A stretch of DNA of 63,285 bases from Paulinella micropora (Eukaryota > Cercozoa > Imbricatea > Euglyphida). Location: positions 320,385 to 383,669 of the forward strand of contig BJOX01000023.1 of assembly GCA_009731375.1 (NCBI GenBank), read 5' to 3'. The position numbers and the translations under genes are program-made. Below the pieces are notes generated by a model. That model saw only the letters and a list, made by a program, of their open reading frames with translations, was not told where the DNA came from and made no database searches. This document shows positions 11,037-21,663 of this stretch, piece by piece (the first letter of the stretch is position 1; each line of letters starts with the position of its first letter).

Positions 11037-11756
11037 ATGCAGTCACGAGAGCCAGCCGCGCTATACTACCGGACCTTGAACGATCTGGAACAGAACACCG
11101 AGTACGCCGAGACCCGCCTAGGGCTGGAACTGCTGGGCACCCTCTTGGCGGCTCTACTGGCCAAACCTGGTGACAAGAACTACAAGAAATTCGAGCCACC
11201 AATGCTCGACAAAATTCTGGAAAAATTCCCAAAACCAGGCCTTCGTAATACTGACACCACCAAGCCTGTTTATGGACCGCCTGACAATTACAGAAGAAGG
11301 ATGGCTGCAGAAATCAGACCCTGGCTTGTTTTTCTCCAAGAACGATCTGTATTTCCCCGACGGTTTGTTGGTACCGGTGTGTTTGGAAAAAATTTCTTCC
11401 CCTTAGTCAAGTCGAAATCCCAGCAATACCCTGATTTTTTGGAAATGCCAGTGCCGAGGCAAGAAAGCCTGTGGTTGATCAAGGGGAAATCGGCCGTTCC
11501 TGAAGGAGGTGCAGACGTGATTGAGAGCCAAAAGAGTTGGAACGAAATAGCTCTGCAGCTTTACATGCACTCGGTTTTGCCCCGCTTTGTAGCGCCGGTG
11601 GTCAGCGTGTTTGCGGTAGTAGACCGCCTCCCCGCGCCCACACAAGGGTACGTGTATGCAAGCAAACGCACAGATCGACCCCGAAGACTCCCCGAGAGGC
11701 TTCCGGCGCTGGCTGAGGGAATCGTGAGCTTGCTGGAATGCCTTGTAGGACTCTAA
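11037..11756 (+). CDS. unknown protein, last codons replaced by an LTR element
   Basis: Frame from ATG 11037 (MQSREPAALYYRTLNDLEQ) with no recognised domain; includes RESLWLIKGKSAVPEGGADV and a Pro/Arg-rich C-terminal part. The host frame ends at 11743; 11744-11756 is the tip of an LTR and supplies LVGL and a TAA. The uninterrupted end is found on the reverse strand below 36832: after the duplicated TGCCT, the host sequence reads on to give the tail AEK and a TAG. The retroelement thus removed only four native codons and may have left a working protein. Confidence 0.55.
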   Translation: MQSREPAALYYRTLNDLEQNTEYAETRLGLELLGTLLAALLAKPGDKNYKKFEPPMLDKILEKFPKPGLRNTDTTKPVYGPPDNYRRRMAAEIRPWLVFLQERSVFPRRFVGTGVFGKNFFPLVKSKSQQYPDFLEMPVPRQESLWLIKGKSAVPEGGADVIESQKSWNEIALQLYMHSVLPRFVAPVVSVFAVVDRLPAPTQGYVYASKRTDRPRRLPERLPALAEGIVSLLECLVGL

Positions 11757-11769
11757 TATTTGCCATATT
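11744..11769 (-). mobile_element. terminal fragment of the LTR retroelement
   Basis: 26 bp identical to the reverse complement of the end of the LTR at 36833-37355, starting TGTAGGACTC. It is bounded on the left by the host target duplication TGCCT (11739-11743) and on the right by a PLV end. Its last six bases CATATT (11764-11769) are the reverse complement of AATATG at 41654-41659, the PLV target duplication. Confidence 0.85.
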
Positions 11770-11865
11770 AGTAGTATAGGGGGCCACTTGGGCACGCTTT
11801 TTCAATACATACACCCCCCGCCCCCAGGGACACACCCCGGCCGGCCCGCACGGGACAAAATGGCA
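11770..11865. repeat. terminal repeat of the Polinton-like virus, right end
   Basis: 96 bp identical to 41660-41755, beginning AGTAGTATAGGGGGCCACTT and ending acaaaatggca. Starting with AG and flanked by a 6-bp target duplication agrees with Polinton/Maverick and PLV termini. Both copies read inwards in the + direction of the scaffold, which is possible for one element only if one half is inverted. Confidence 0.9.
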
Positions 11866-11917
11866 ATAGAATTTAATATTTAAAATAATACCGTTAAAAT
11901 ATAAAGACACAGACAGG

Positions 11918-12328
11918 ATGGCAAACGACGACACTGACAAAAAGTCAAGTCGCAGATTTACAATTTCAAAAGGATGTATTATGTTAAAGAATAATGAAAA
12001 GAGACCAATGGTAAAAATTCAATGGAGAGAAGGAAATCAAACTATGTGTAAGAGTTTTAGTATTGGAAAACGAAGAAACCAAGAACAAGCAATGGAAGAA
12101 GCAAAAAAATACTACGATGAAAAAGTAAAACCAAAGTATGATGAATGGAAAGTTAATTATGATAAGGAAACAAAAGAAATCAAAAAAGAAAAGAAAAGGA
12201 ATTGGAAGAAGACTCCTTTCAAGTGTGAGTGTGGAGTTGAAATAAATAGGAGTAGCAAAGCAAGACATATGAAATCAAACAGGCACACGGCCCCGCCCGC
12301 CCAGCCCGCACCGCCCGCCCCGCCCTAA
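11918..12328 (+). CDS. AP2-like DNA-binding protein with C-terminal zinc finger
   Basis: 136 codons from ATG 11918. An N-terminal AP2-like segment (VKIQWREGNQTMCKSF, then RRNQEQAMEEAKKYYDE), a highly basic middle, and a C-terminal C-x-C...H-x4-H finger (CECGVEINRSSKARHMKSNRH read as C-E-C and H-M-K-S-N-R-H). The tail is a PPAQPAPPAPP run encoded by GC-rich repeats. It is a paralogue of the protein at 42108-42503 at the other end of the virus. Small AP2-like proteins are known near integrase and recombination genes of mobile elements; binding to the terminal repeats is inferred. It ends in TAA. Confidence 0.65.
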   Translation: MANDDTDKKSSRRFTISKGCIMLKNNEKRPMVKIQWREGNQTMCKSFSIGKRRNQEQAMEEAKKYYDEKVKPKYDEWKVNYDKETKEIKKEKKRNWKKTPFKCECGVEINRSSKARHMKSNRHTAPPAQPAPPAPP

Positions 12329-12467
12329 TTTCCATCTAAACATTGGGTCCCCCATATATATAGACACGGGGAGCACACGGCAGACCACGGCGGGGGCAGA
12401 CGATTGAGATAATTAATTAAAATTTTTGAAAAAAATATTTTCCTATATATACACTGACTAACACAAG

Positions 12468-12507
12468 TTTGTTTGAACAAACAAACCGATTTTCTCAAAG
12501 AAAATCT
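12468..12507. promoter_or_regulatory. two adjacent short palindromes upstream of polB
   Basis: TTTGTTTGAACAAACAAA and GATTTTCTCAAAGAAAATC lie side by side directly before the polB ATG. They could be a regulatory operator or RNA hairpins; this is inference from symmetry and position. Confidence 0.35.
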
Positions 12508-15345
12508 ATGGAGACACACACTTACAACGGTAAGACTTATAGGTTGGACAAATTTAGGGAACAAAAAATTAATTATGAAATCAAAAGGGTCAGGGGTCAA
12601 GATGTGCTGTATATAATACCGAAGACTAGAAAGTATAAGGTGGATACAACAACGGCCCAAAATTACTTGAACCAAGTAAGAGGTGCTGTTTATTTTGAGG
12701 AACGGAAACAAGGTATTCCAGTAGCACCGCCATTACCTCCTATTTTGGAAGCGAAAGTGTTTGAAGCGAAAGTAAGAGAAAGAAAAGAAAGGGTGAAAGA
12801 CCTAATGCGGTATGCTAACTACGAAATCAAACACGTAGATAGAAAGAAGCACGTGCTGGGTATTAATGAAAGCCAGTATTGGGTTAGGATTAGAGGCAAC
12901 TTCACTTCTTTCAGTATGAATGATATTCTACAGTTTATTGAGATAATCCTGAACGACTTTATCAAAAGACAGAAACAGGGAAGTATGGTTAGTGTAAGCA
13001 TCAAGTTTGTAGATTACTATGGAGCAGTATCTACAAAGTTGAAAAGGATTAACGAGATTTCTGTCAGCGATGTTTTGGAAAGATTGTCAGCATTATTTCA
13101 AAGCAACGAAAGCCTTTATACAGACGAAAAGGGAACCAATATGGATAAGTTTAGGTTTGTTTTGAAATCTGTTGAAATGCCGACGGGCGGAACGAGGCTT
13201 CAAATAATTAATAAGTTGGATGTATATAAGAAGAGAGGAGTAATTCAAATTAATAATACAGACAACATATGCTTAGCCAGAGCAATTGTTGTAGTAAAAG
13301 CAAAAATTGAAAAACATACAAAATACTCACAGATTATGAAAGGCAGAAAGATACAGGAGGAGATGGCTTTGAAACTACACGAAGAAGCAAAAGTAATTCA
13401 GGATGTGTGCGGTATTCCTGAAATTAATACATTTGCTATCTACATTAAATACAATCTGGTTATCGTTGAATTCCCTGACAAGATTGTTTATAAGACGGAC
13501 CTGCTTAATGAAAATGGCGAGCGACTTACTAACCTTTACATACTTAAGACAGAGAACCACTACGATGCCATAACTAATATGAAGTCTATGGTAAGTAAAG
13601 AAAACTTCTGTGAAATATGTCTAAGAGGATTTCAAAAGCGACACGCCTGCGAAGCTAAATGTAATATCTGCGAAACCAAAGAATGTAAGGGTATTAACGA
13701 TAGAAGCAATTGGACTGATTGCTATTCGTGTAATAGAAAGTTTCCAAATACGGTCTGTTTTAATAATCACAAGAGGACGAATTGCGATATCAAAGCGAAA
13801 TGTCTTTCGTGCGGACTTAATTACAGAAGAAGGTCGCGAAGCGACCGTTCGCCCTACGGGCTGAACAAGAACGAGCACAAGTGCGGTTATGCGAAATGCC
13901 GTAATTGTAAGGAACTGAAACCACTTGAACACCAATGTGAAATCGTGAAGAAAGACATTCTACCTTTTTCAGAGAAATACATATTCTTTGACTTTGAAGC
14001 TACACAGGACACAGGCGAGCACATAGTCAATCATTCGGAAAGCCAGTATTTTGATGCGAAGGAACCACCCGTCATTCATAAGAACATTGATGATTTCTGT
14101 AAGTGGGCTTTTGAATTTAAGCACAACGGCTTTACATTCATTGCTCATAACAGTCGCGGATATGACTGCCAGTTTATTCTTAAATGGTTAGTGGATAACG
14201 GACAAGCACCATTCGTCATTTATCAAGGCGGTAAGATAATGATGATGACTTTGAAAAAATACCGTTTCATTGATAGTCTCAGTTTCCTGACTATGCCTCT
14301 GGCTGATTTTCCTAAGACATTCGGATTGAACGAACTTAAAAAGGGTTTCTTCCCTCACTTCTTCAATACTGACAAGAATAAAAACTATCTTGGTGTTATG
14401 CCTCATAAAAAACACTATGGCTACGACACGATGAAAGATAAGAAAAGGGCGGAATTCTTAGAATGGTATGAAAGCCAGAAAAACAACACATTTGATATGC
14501 GGAAGGAAATCGCGGAATACTGTCATAGCGATGTTGACATTCTGAGAAGGGGATGTATGGATTTTAGAAAGCAGTTTCTGGAATTCGGTATTGACCCGTT
14601 TCAATATACAACTATTGCGAGTTGTGTTATGGCTTTGTATCGGGCTAAGTTTATGCCAGAGAATTCAATTGCTGTGTTGAAGGCGGAAAAGCAAAACAGG
14701 ATTACCTCTCGGGCTTGTGTTGAATGGATAGCTTACAGAAGCAGGTTAGACCAAACAGATATCAAACACGCATTCAATGGTGGAGAAAAGATGTTTAACT
14801 TAGGGCAATCAAATATTTACGTAGACGGCTGGGATGAGAAGAACAAAACCGCTTACGAATTTCACGGATGTTTCTGGCACGGATGTCCAAAGTGCTTTAA
14901 TAGAAATACAATCAATACTAAGAAGAATGAAACGATGGGCGAACTATACAAGGCAACAATGAGACGAGAAAAAGACCTAAGCAAACAAGTAAGCAAAATA
15001 ATAAGTATATGGGAATGTGAATGGAGATTAATGAAAACAAGTGAAACCCTAGCGGAAGATACTAATGAACGAATTACGGAACAAGAAGGACTTAACCCGC
15101 GAGAAGCAATGTTTGGAGGTAGAACGGATGCTCTAACATTGTATTGGAAATCACGGCACGACAGCGAATACGCAAAATACATTGACATATGCTCTCTGTA
15201 TCCTACCGTTATGTTTTACGACCTTTACCCTAGCGGGCACCACGAAATCATACGGCCCTCATTTGCCATTATTAATCCTGCTGTGCTTATATTCATCGCC
15301 TCAGACCAAGTTATGTTGCTCCCCGCGGTTATTCCTGATTTATAA
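12508..15345 (+). pseudogene. polB: protein-primed family B DNA polymerase, C-terminally truncated
   Basis: The first half of a replicative polymerase of the Polinton/PLV/virophage type. Start at ATG 12508. N-terminal about 370 residues uncharacterised; then a Cys/His-rich zinc-binding region (13606-13950, with CEICLRGF, CNICETKECKG, CLSCGLNYRR); 3'-5' exonuclease motifs ExoI FFDFEAT (13985), ExoII AHNSRGYD (14145), ExoIII YCHSDVDIL (14520); and polymerase motif A YIDICSLYP (15178). The polymerase homology stops near 15250 (PSGHHEII); motifs B and C (K-x-Y, DTD) are absent, and the last 30 codons are the antisense of the fibre gene. Such a protein could keep exonuclease but not polymerase activity. 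Confidence 0.85.
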
Positions 15346-16148
15346 TTAAAAACAAGTTTGTTGCCACCTTTTGCTATTGTACAGTTTGAACCAGAAGCAC
15401 TTGATTTCCAGTTTGAGCCATCCCAATAAGCATCAAAACATAAAGTAATATTATCGTGCGTCCAGTTTAATAATTGAAATGTTGGATAAGCATCCGCCGT
15501 TGTTATTGCTTGTAAGTGTGCCCCTCCGATATTTGAAGCCGTCCCGTATAATTCCAATCCTCCTGTCGCCCCTGCGCCTTTCGTTGTATTGCCTATGATT
15601 ATTGGTTTGCCTGATGCTGTTGTTATTTTGTCGCTTGCTGTTATTGTTGTTGTTGATATCCCCGCGGTTGAAGTAATCGTAGTTCCCGTTATTGTTCCGC
15701 CATTTGTTATGTTGTTTGAGTTCATATCTAAGGCTCCATAAAATCGCATACCACCCGCATTGTTAAAACGGACAATGTCAGACGAAGCACTTTTATTGTC
15801 CAAAAGTTTTGAAATATAAAGACCTGCTCCTTTTACATCAGATGCTACATTCGTAAATAGGTAGCCTCGTTGGTTCGCGGTTCCACTTGTAGCAGTATTT
15901 AAAGTATATAAGAAAGACTGCCAATCACCCGTTGTCTGAGAAAAGAATATATCTCCTCCGTTTTGGTTTAATATCCTCGCCCCATTATATGTTATATTCC
16001 CGCCATTAATGATATCCACATTATTAAAATCGGCTTGGCTTAATAAGGTCAGTGCCCTTACATCATTTCTACTTCCATTAAATATCTTAATTCCTGTTAT
16101 GGTTTGGTCGCCTGTTAGTTTTACATTTTGCCCGTCCAATGTGTCCGC
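15250..16148 (-). CDS. fibre protein, C-terminal part
   Basis: An open minus-strand frame beginning at the break at 16148 with ADTLDGQNVKLTGDQTITG, the same repeat found in the fibre at 44127. It continues with phage-like beta-rich sequence (MRFYGALDMNSNNITNGGT, TITSTAGISTTTITASDKI, LELYGTASNIGG, WSEAMNISTAGLIMANEG). It is the direct in-phase continuation of the frame ending at 46022. Its own end is cut near 15250 by the deletion that joins it to polB; a fortuitous stop follows at 15225. It probably formed a trimeric attachment or decoration fibre. Confidence 0.75.
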
Positions 16149-16194
16149 CAACAAAAAAAAAAAAAAAACACACAGAAGCAATAAAAAAAAAGCT
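16149..16194. other. poly-A junction at the PLV breakpoint
   Basis: The fibre sequence stops after 16148 and is replaced by caacaaaaaaaaaaaaaaaa and a second A-run just before the next gene. This is one edge of the inferred inverted segment; there is no N gap on this side. Confidence 0.7.
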
Positions 16195-17592
16195 ATGTCC
16201 TTTCCGGAACACTCGCAACCCGCCAAACGCCAGAAGACTGCTGGGCACACAGACACCGTGCCAGACAATCGATCTCAGTGGCTGTTTCCTTTGCCTTGGG
16301 ATATCTGGACAGTTGTCAGGGACCTGGCAGGTGCCGAGGAAGCCACTACCTGGAGCTTGGTGTGCAAGCATTTTAAGACGGTTGTCACGGCGGCTGAATT
16401 TTGGGCACACTTTGAGCGCGAGCTCAAGCTAGAATTCGAATTGCACCACCAAATCTTATCGCTGTTGGTCCCGGTTTGCCAGACCTTTCGCACGCCGCTA
16501 GCCAGACTGACCGTCTCAGGTCTTTCGGAAGCCGGCCAAAAGAAACTAGTGCCGCTGGTCACGGGCCTGAAAGTAAAAGAGTTGACACTTAAGGGCTCAA
16601 TGTCGCCCAAGATTCTGCGGGCCTTCTCTGCTATTCACAGCCTGGACCTCATCCAAAACAAGCACACGGGTGCCTGTCTGCAGCAGCTGCTGCAGAGCGC
16701 AAGCTCGCTGGCTGTGCTGCGCCTCGAAAAAAGTGAGATCACTGACCCAGACCTTCAGGCAGTACTGCCCAAAGTCACGGGGCTGGAACGCCTGGGTTTG
16801 GCGGAGTGCGTCAACATTACGGACTCGGCGCTGCAGGTGTTGACGCGCCTAAAAGCCTTGGACTTAGAAAATTGTCGGCAAATCACAAGCCAGGGCCTCC
16901 AGAATCTGCAACTTCTTCAGGAGCTGAACCTGCACAAAAGAAATTATCTTACTGCCTCGGGAGCTCGCGCGGCTTTCCCCACGCTCAACAAACTCGACCG
17001 CCTGAGCTTTTGCGGTTTTCCAGAGTCAGAGTTTAAACTCCTAGCGCAAATAAGAGCATTGCGTCATTTGGACTTACTGGACTGCAGCAGGATCACGGGC
17101 ATCACCTTGCCCGACCTGTACACACTCCGGCTCGAGACCTTCAAGGTTACTCTCACGCGCTGTTCCCCCCGGTCCGTCAGACATTTGTTAAAGTTTCCGG
17201 CCTTAGTAGAGCTCAGGCTGCGTGATTGCGACGGTCTCACCAGCCAGGACCTGGCCGAGCTGCAGGCTTGCCCGAAGCTGAGCAAACTTGGGCTGGTGGA
17301 GTGCAACGCCGTCCAGGACCTTACGGTCCTACGCGCTTTTCCTGTTCTTGCGGATTCGAGTCTCGATCAATGCGCAGGCCTAGACAACAACAGTGTAGCC
17401 GGACTGCAGCACTGCCGCTCGCTGCGACAAATTGAATTCCATCTCTGTGAAGGCATCACTTCAATTGCAGCGTTGCAGCAATGTCGGCCACTGCGCAAAC
17501 TCTTCCTTGGGTTGATGAGAAGGCAGATCCCACGGGCGGAGGTACAAGACTTCCGGCAGCAAAGACCCGAGGTAGACATTTCTTTTACTTAA
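16195..17592 (+). CDS. F-box / leucine-rich-repeat protein
   Basis: 466 codons from ATG 16195, intact. The N-terminus has basic PAKRQK and a degenerate F-box (LPWDIWTVVRDLAG, TWSLVCKHFKTVV) at about residues 25-65. It is followed by at least ten leucine-rich repeats of the AMN1/Skp2 type (LERLGLAECVNITDSALQVL, LKALDLENCRQITSQGLQNL, LRHLDLLDCSRIT, LVELRLRDCDGLTSQDLAEL). Known relatives are substrate adaptors of SCF ubiquitin ligases. It is one of few undamaged genes in the GC-rich region and intronless. It ends in TAA. The F-box is weak, so a plain LRR protein is possible. Confidence 0.75.
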   Translation: MSFPEHSQPAKRQKTAGHTDTVPDNRSQWLFPLPWDIWTVVRDLAGAEEATTWSLVCKHFKTVVTAAEFWAHFERELKLEFELHHQILSLLVPVCQTFRTPLARLTVSGLSEAGQKKLVPLVTGLKVKELTLKGSMSPKILRAFSAIHSLDLIQNKHTGACLQQLLQSASSLAVLRLEKSEITDPDLQAVLPKVTGLERLGLAECVNITDSALQVLTRLKALDLENCRQITSQGLQNLQLLQELNLHKRNYLTASGARAAFPTLNKLDRLSFCGFPESEFKLLAQIRALRHLDLLDCSRITGITLPDLYTLRLETFKVTLTRCSPRSVRHLLKFPALVELRLRDCDGLTSQDLAELQACPKLSKLGLVECNAVQDLTVLRAFPVLADSSLDQCAGLDNNSVAGLQHCRSLRQIEFHLCEGITSIAALQQCRPLRKLFLGLMRRQIPRAEVQDFRQQRPEVDISFT

Positions 17593-17798
17593 AAACAAAC
17601 TCAAAAAAAGAAAAAAATCCTGCCCTCTCCCCTCCCCTCCCAAAAAAAAAGCCGTGCCTTATACGTAGGCTGTGTGTAAAAGGCAGTTCAGAGTGGCAAA
17701 TTTGTTCCTTTTTTTTTCACACTAGCATGGCCAGGCTGGCCATGGCCAGGCCGGCCACAGTGCGCCAGTGTGCACTGTGGCCCCACCCCCCGGCAGCG

Positions 17799-18573
17799 CT
17801 ACTGTCTGCGGGCGGGTCGCGACAGCGCCTGGCCCACGTACTCCAGCGAGCAAGGAAGCTCCGCGTTCTGGCAATGGAAAAACAAGTATATATCGGAGCT
17901 GTTGATGTACTCGCCAGCCAGATTGTTGTAAGAGAAGCACGAGCTCGGGTTGGGGCAGGATGGCCCTTGCAAATACAAGTCCGCCTGTGGGATCAGGATC
18001 TGTTTGCACGTACACGACGAACTGGTCGGGGTAAAGCGCCCGGCCCGCATTGAGTGACCAAACCTGCAGCTTCTCCAGGACGATACCAGCCGGGCAGTTG
18101 AGGTCAGGGCTGAGCTTTTGAAAACCGCCCGCGGCCACCGACATGTTGTGATTGCACGCGGGGCACGGGCAGGCCTCTAGCTTGCGGCAGGCGTACTGGA
18201 GGTCAAATTGCAAGGGAGAACTAAGCACTTGGTTCTTGCACGTAACCTCGGGGCGCATTTCGGCCGTGACGCCGATGTCCAGGTCCGGCGCCTTGTTGAA
18301 GCACGTCGTGTCGGTGCCGGTGCTGCTCAGATCCACGTAATACTGCAGCTTGCTTGAATTCACCCAGCTGGTCACGTCGAAAGTAGAGGTGTCCGTCGAG
18401 GCAACGCGCAGCTCACTCACCACCAAAACCTCATTCTCGCCGGAGCACGCGCTGGGCGCGGGAAGCCACGCACGGTTGCTCACCGTAATTGTGCCTGTGC
18501 ACCCGGTGCAGTCGCAAATTCCCCACGAAGGCCAACAGTGCAGCAGCAGGACGCTGGTGGTCAAAAGCAACAT
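17799..18573 (-). CDS. secreted cysteine-rich protein, one frameshift
   Basis: Starts at ATG 18573 with a clear signal peptide (MLLLTTSVLLLHCWPSWG) and then Cys pairs (CDCTGCTG, ACPCPACNHN). The frame is interrupted near 17990: the upstream frame carries on into unlikely sequence to 17722, whereas the next frame gives Cys-rich protein (QADLYLQGPSCPNPSSCFSY, LFFHCQNAELPCSLEYVGQ) ending in TAG at 17799. I take the latter as the true end. About 258 residues, extracellular or lumenal; no family is recognised. Confidence 0.55.
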
Positions 18574-18691
18574 CGAATCTTCTTAGATTTGCAGATCCCG
18601 ACAACAACAAAAAAATGAACGAGCACCGGCCCAAAAAAAAACGAAAGGCCAGGGAGCAAACAACTATCGGAAGGGGGGGGGGGGGCGATCT

Positions 18692-19519
18692 NNNNNNNNN
18701 NNNNNNNNNNNNNNNNNNNNNNNNNNNNNNNNNNNNNNNNNNNNNNNNNNNNNNNNNNNNNNNNNNNNNNNNNNNNNNNNNNNNNNNNNNNNNNNNNNNN
18801 NNNNNNNNNNNNNNNNNNNNNNNNNNNNNNNNNNNNNNNNNNNNNNNNNNNNNNNNNNNNNNNNNNNNNNNNNNNNNNNNNNNNNNNNNNNNNNNNNNNN
18901 NNNNNNNNNNNNNNNNNNNNNNNNNNNNNNNNNNNNNNNNNNNNNNNNNNNNNNNNNNNNNNNNNNNNNNNNNNNNNNNNNNNNNNNNNNNNNNNNNNNN
19001 NNNNNNNNNNNNNNNNNNNNNNNNNNNNNNNNNNNNNNNNNNNNNNNNNNNNNNNNNNNNNNNNNNNNNNNNNNNNNNNNNNNNNNNNNNNNNNNNNNNN
19101 NNNNNNNNNNNNNNNNNNNNNNNNNNNNNNNNNNNNNNNNNNNNNNNNNNNNNNNNNNNNNNNNNNNNNNNNNNNNNNNNNNNNNNNNNNNNNNNNNNNN
19201 NNNNNNNNNNNNNNNNNNNNNNNNNNNNNNNNNNNNNNNNNNNNNNNNNNNNNNNNNNNNNNNNNNNNNNNNNNNNNNNNNNNNNNNNNNNNNNNNNNNN
19301 NNNNNNNNNNNNNNNNNNNNNNNNNNNNNNNNNNNNNNNNNNNNNNNNNNNNNNNNNNNNNNNNNNNNNNNNNNNNNNNNNNNNNNNNNNNNNNNNNNNN
19401 NNNNNNNNNNNNNNNNNNNNNNNNNNNNNNNNNNNNNNNNNNNNNNNNNNNNNNNNNNNNNNNNNNNNNNNNNNNNNNNNNNNNNNNNNNNNNNNNNNNN
19501 NNNNNNNNNNNNNNNNNNN
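18692..19519. other. assembly gap between G-run and A-run
   Basis: 828 N, bounded by a 13-G tract (18673-18685) and an A-tract of about 26 bases (19520-19545). Content unknown; the tail of the neighbouring minus-strand gene may lie in it. Confidence 0.95.
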
Positions 19520-19546
19520 AAAAAAAAAAAAAAAAAAAAAAAAAAG

Positions 19547-20858
19547 TCAGCTGAGGGTGAAGATGTTTTTGGCCGGTGCGGGTGATGATGATGATGATGA
19601 TGCTGCTGCTGCTGTGTAGTAGCGCACCGTGCCGCGTTTTTTCCCCGAACGTTTGGCCACACCACCGCGCAGTTGGCGTGGTCGGAAGGGGTTTCCTTTT
19701 TTGGTTTTGGGGCCGGGGCGGAACGTCTTGCCTAACGCAGCCATTTGCGCATCTTGAGAGGCACACGTGTGGTCGCGTGCTGAGCCCGCAATCAAAGCAA
19801 ACATTTGCTGTGCACTCTGGCTTCTTCGGGCACAAATATAGCCGGCGGTGGCGGCACTGACGGCAAATCTGTAGCTCGTCCCGCCCCACGATGCTGGCGC
19901 CCGTACACGCCGCACATTGCACCTGCCTCGAAAGTCTATCGCCCCACCAGTCGTCGTCGATTGTCAGCGCCTCTTGTTCCCGGACCTCCTCTGTTACCGC
20001 ACCGACAGTGTCCGCCGCCTTCGGAGAGTCTTGCGCCAGTTCGATTTGCCGCTGCGCCTCTTCCTCGGCCAACGCGGCTCGGAGACATTCTTCTTCCTGG
20101 GCCAACCGTGCTTGGTGGCGTTCCCGCTCCGCGCTGGCCTTCGCCACACAAACGGCGCAGGGACCCGTTTGCGCGCGGAGCTTGGTGTCCTTCAGCAGGA
20201 AGCCGCCACGGGGCTGGCGCAGCAGCGTCATCGTGTCGTTGAAGTCTATCTCCAACGCAATCGTTTGCGGGAACTTGGCGTAGGCCTGCCAGTGCCGCTG
20301 CTCTTTGCGGCTGCTAACGAAGATTTCGACAAAGGCTACAATTCTCTGGTCCTGGTCCAAGATTGTCACGTCGGGCCTGTACTTGGCTTCGTGGGGAGGC
20401 AGGCCCAACAGTCGATCGCTCGCGCCCAACGTCTGCTCTAGCACCACCGTGCAGCCCGTAAAGCACCGCTGCTGCCGGCAATGTGCCGAGGCGCACTCGG
20501 ACCACTGGAACGTGATTTCGGCCAGCTTGGCTTCGATGAACGCCTTGGCCAGCAGATGGAGCAGACCCTTGCCGTGGCTTGCGCCGGCAGCCACGGCTGC
20601 CGGCGCGGACAGGTGGTAGAAGTGCGCGCGCCTGACCGGTGATTGCCTTCTCACGGCCAGCGCCTGGTTGCACTGCGGGCAGTACAGTTTGCCTTGGCGT
20701 TTGTCTTTGTCCAGCGCTAGCGCTTCCTGCACCGTGACGAGCCGTTCGCGCTCGGCACTCTGGGACTGCTGCCATGACGCCAACGGGACCAGCAAGCCCT
20801 GCGCGTCTTCCAACCCAAGCTGCGAGGCCAAGACCGTCTGCAGCCTCGCCAGACTCAT
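19547..20858 (-). CDS. CoiA-like nuclease with C-terminal zinc-binding region
   Basis: Start at ATG 20858 (MSLARLQTVLASQLG). The N-terminal part has the CoiA zinc-ribbon pattern LYCPQCNQALAVRR followed by RRAHFYHLS, then GKGLLHLLAKAFIEAKLAE, a CysHis cluster (CASAHCRQQRCFTGC), and the PD-(D/E)xK-like core YRPDVTILDQ...AFVEIFVSS. In bacteria CoiA is a competence-associated protein with a restriction-endonuclease-like fold; relatives exist in large DNA viruses. The second half is a charged coiled region (ERERHQARLAQEEECLRAAL) and a Cys-rich region (CAACTG, CRQCRHRRLYLCPKKPEC, CFDCG). Near 19900 a frame change gives a basic tail ending in TGA at 19547; the original frame instead runs into the gap. 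Confidence 0.65.
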
Positions 20859-20928
20859 CAGACTGTCTTGGTTTTCTGTGGTGTCCAAAAAAAAATTGGC
20901 CCTTCTGCGCGCCGACGTGGACAGTAGC

Positions 20929-20929
20929 G

Positions 20930-20979
<50 letters not shown>

Positions 20980-21534
20980 ACCCCCCNNNNNNNNNNNNNN
21001 NNNNNNNNNNNNNNNNNNNNNNNNNNNNNNNNNNNNNNNNNNNNNNNNNNNNNNNNNNNNNNNNNNNNNNNNNNNNNNNNNNNNNNNNNNNNNNNNNNNN
21101 NNNNNNNNNNNNNNNNNNNNNNNNNNNNNNNNNNNNNNNNNNNNNNNNNNNNNNNNNNNNNNNNNNNNNNNNNNNNNNNNNNNNNNNNNNNNNNNNNNNN
21201 NNNNNNNNNNNNNNNNNNNNNNNNNNNNNNNNNNNNNNNNNNNNNNNNNNNNNNNNNNNNNNNNNNNNNNNNNNNNNNNNNNNNNNNNNNNNNNNNNNNN
21301 NNNNNNNNNNNNNNNNNNNNNNNNNNNNNNNNNNNNNNNNNNNNNNNNNNNNNNNNNNNNNNNNNNNNNNNNNNNNNNNNNNNNNNNNNNNNNNNNNNNN
21401 NNNNNNNNNNNNNNNNNNNNNNNNNNNNNNNNNNNNNNNNNNNNNNNNNNNNNNNNNNNNNNNNNNNNNNNNNNNNNNNNNNNNNNNNNNNNNNNNNNNN
21501 NNNNNNNNNNNNNNNNNNNNNNNNGGGGGGGGGG
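20929..21534. other. poly-C run, assembly gap, poly-G run
   Basis: A C-tract of more than 45 bases (20932-20986) leads into N 20987-21524 and then G-rich sequence. The translated poly-Pro or poly-Gly frames are artefacts. Confidence 0.9.
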
Positions 21535-21663
21535 GCGCCCACCTGTGCCCAACAATCGCCCTACTTCTCTCTCTCCCCCCCCAAAAAAAGACAGAGGGAA
21601 AAAAGCCACTTCTTTGTTCCCTTCCCGACGTTCTGAATACCCCCCTAATCACACGGAATTGTC

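Larger units (their letters stand above)
11770..16148 (-). mobile_element. Polinton-like virus, right half
   Basis: AT-rich block clearly different in composition from its GC-rich surroundings. Contents from the end inwards: terminal repeat, AP2-like/zinc-finger gene, N-terminal half of a protein-primed PolB, C-terminal part of the fibre gene. It stops abruptly at 16148 against a poly-A run. It completes the element whose left half is 41660-46022: the fibre codons join in phase and the target duplications match. No capsid protein, packaging ATPase or protease is present. Confidence 0.8.

Noticed and set aside
11770-16148. Two independent PLV insertions
   Set aside because: Matching target duplications, complementary LTR fragments and the in-phase fibre joint fit one insertion split by an inversion much better.
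18561-21542. One giant minus-strand gene of nearly 1000 codons
   Set aside because: Most of it is N translated as X; only 19547-20858 is real sequence with domain motifs.
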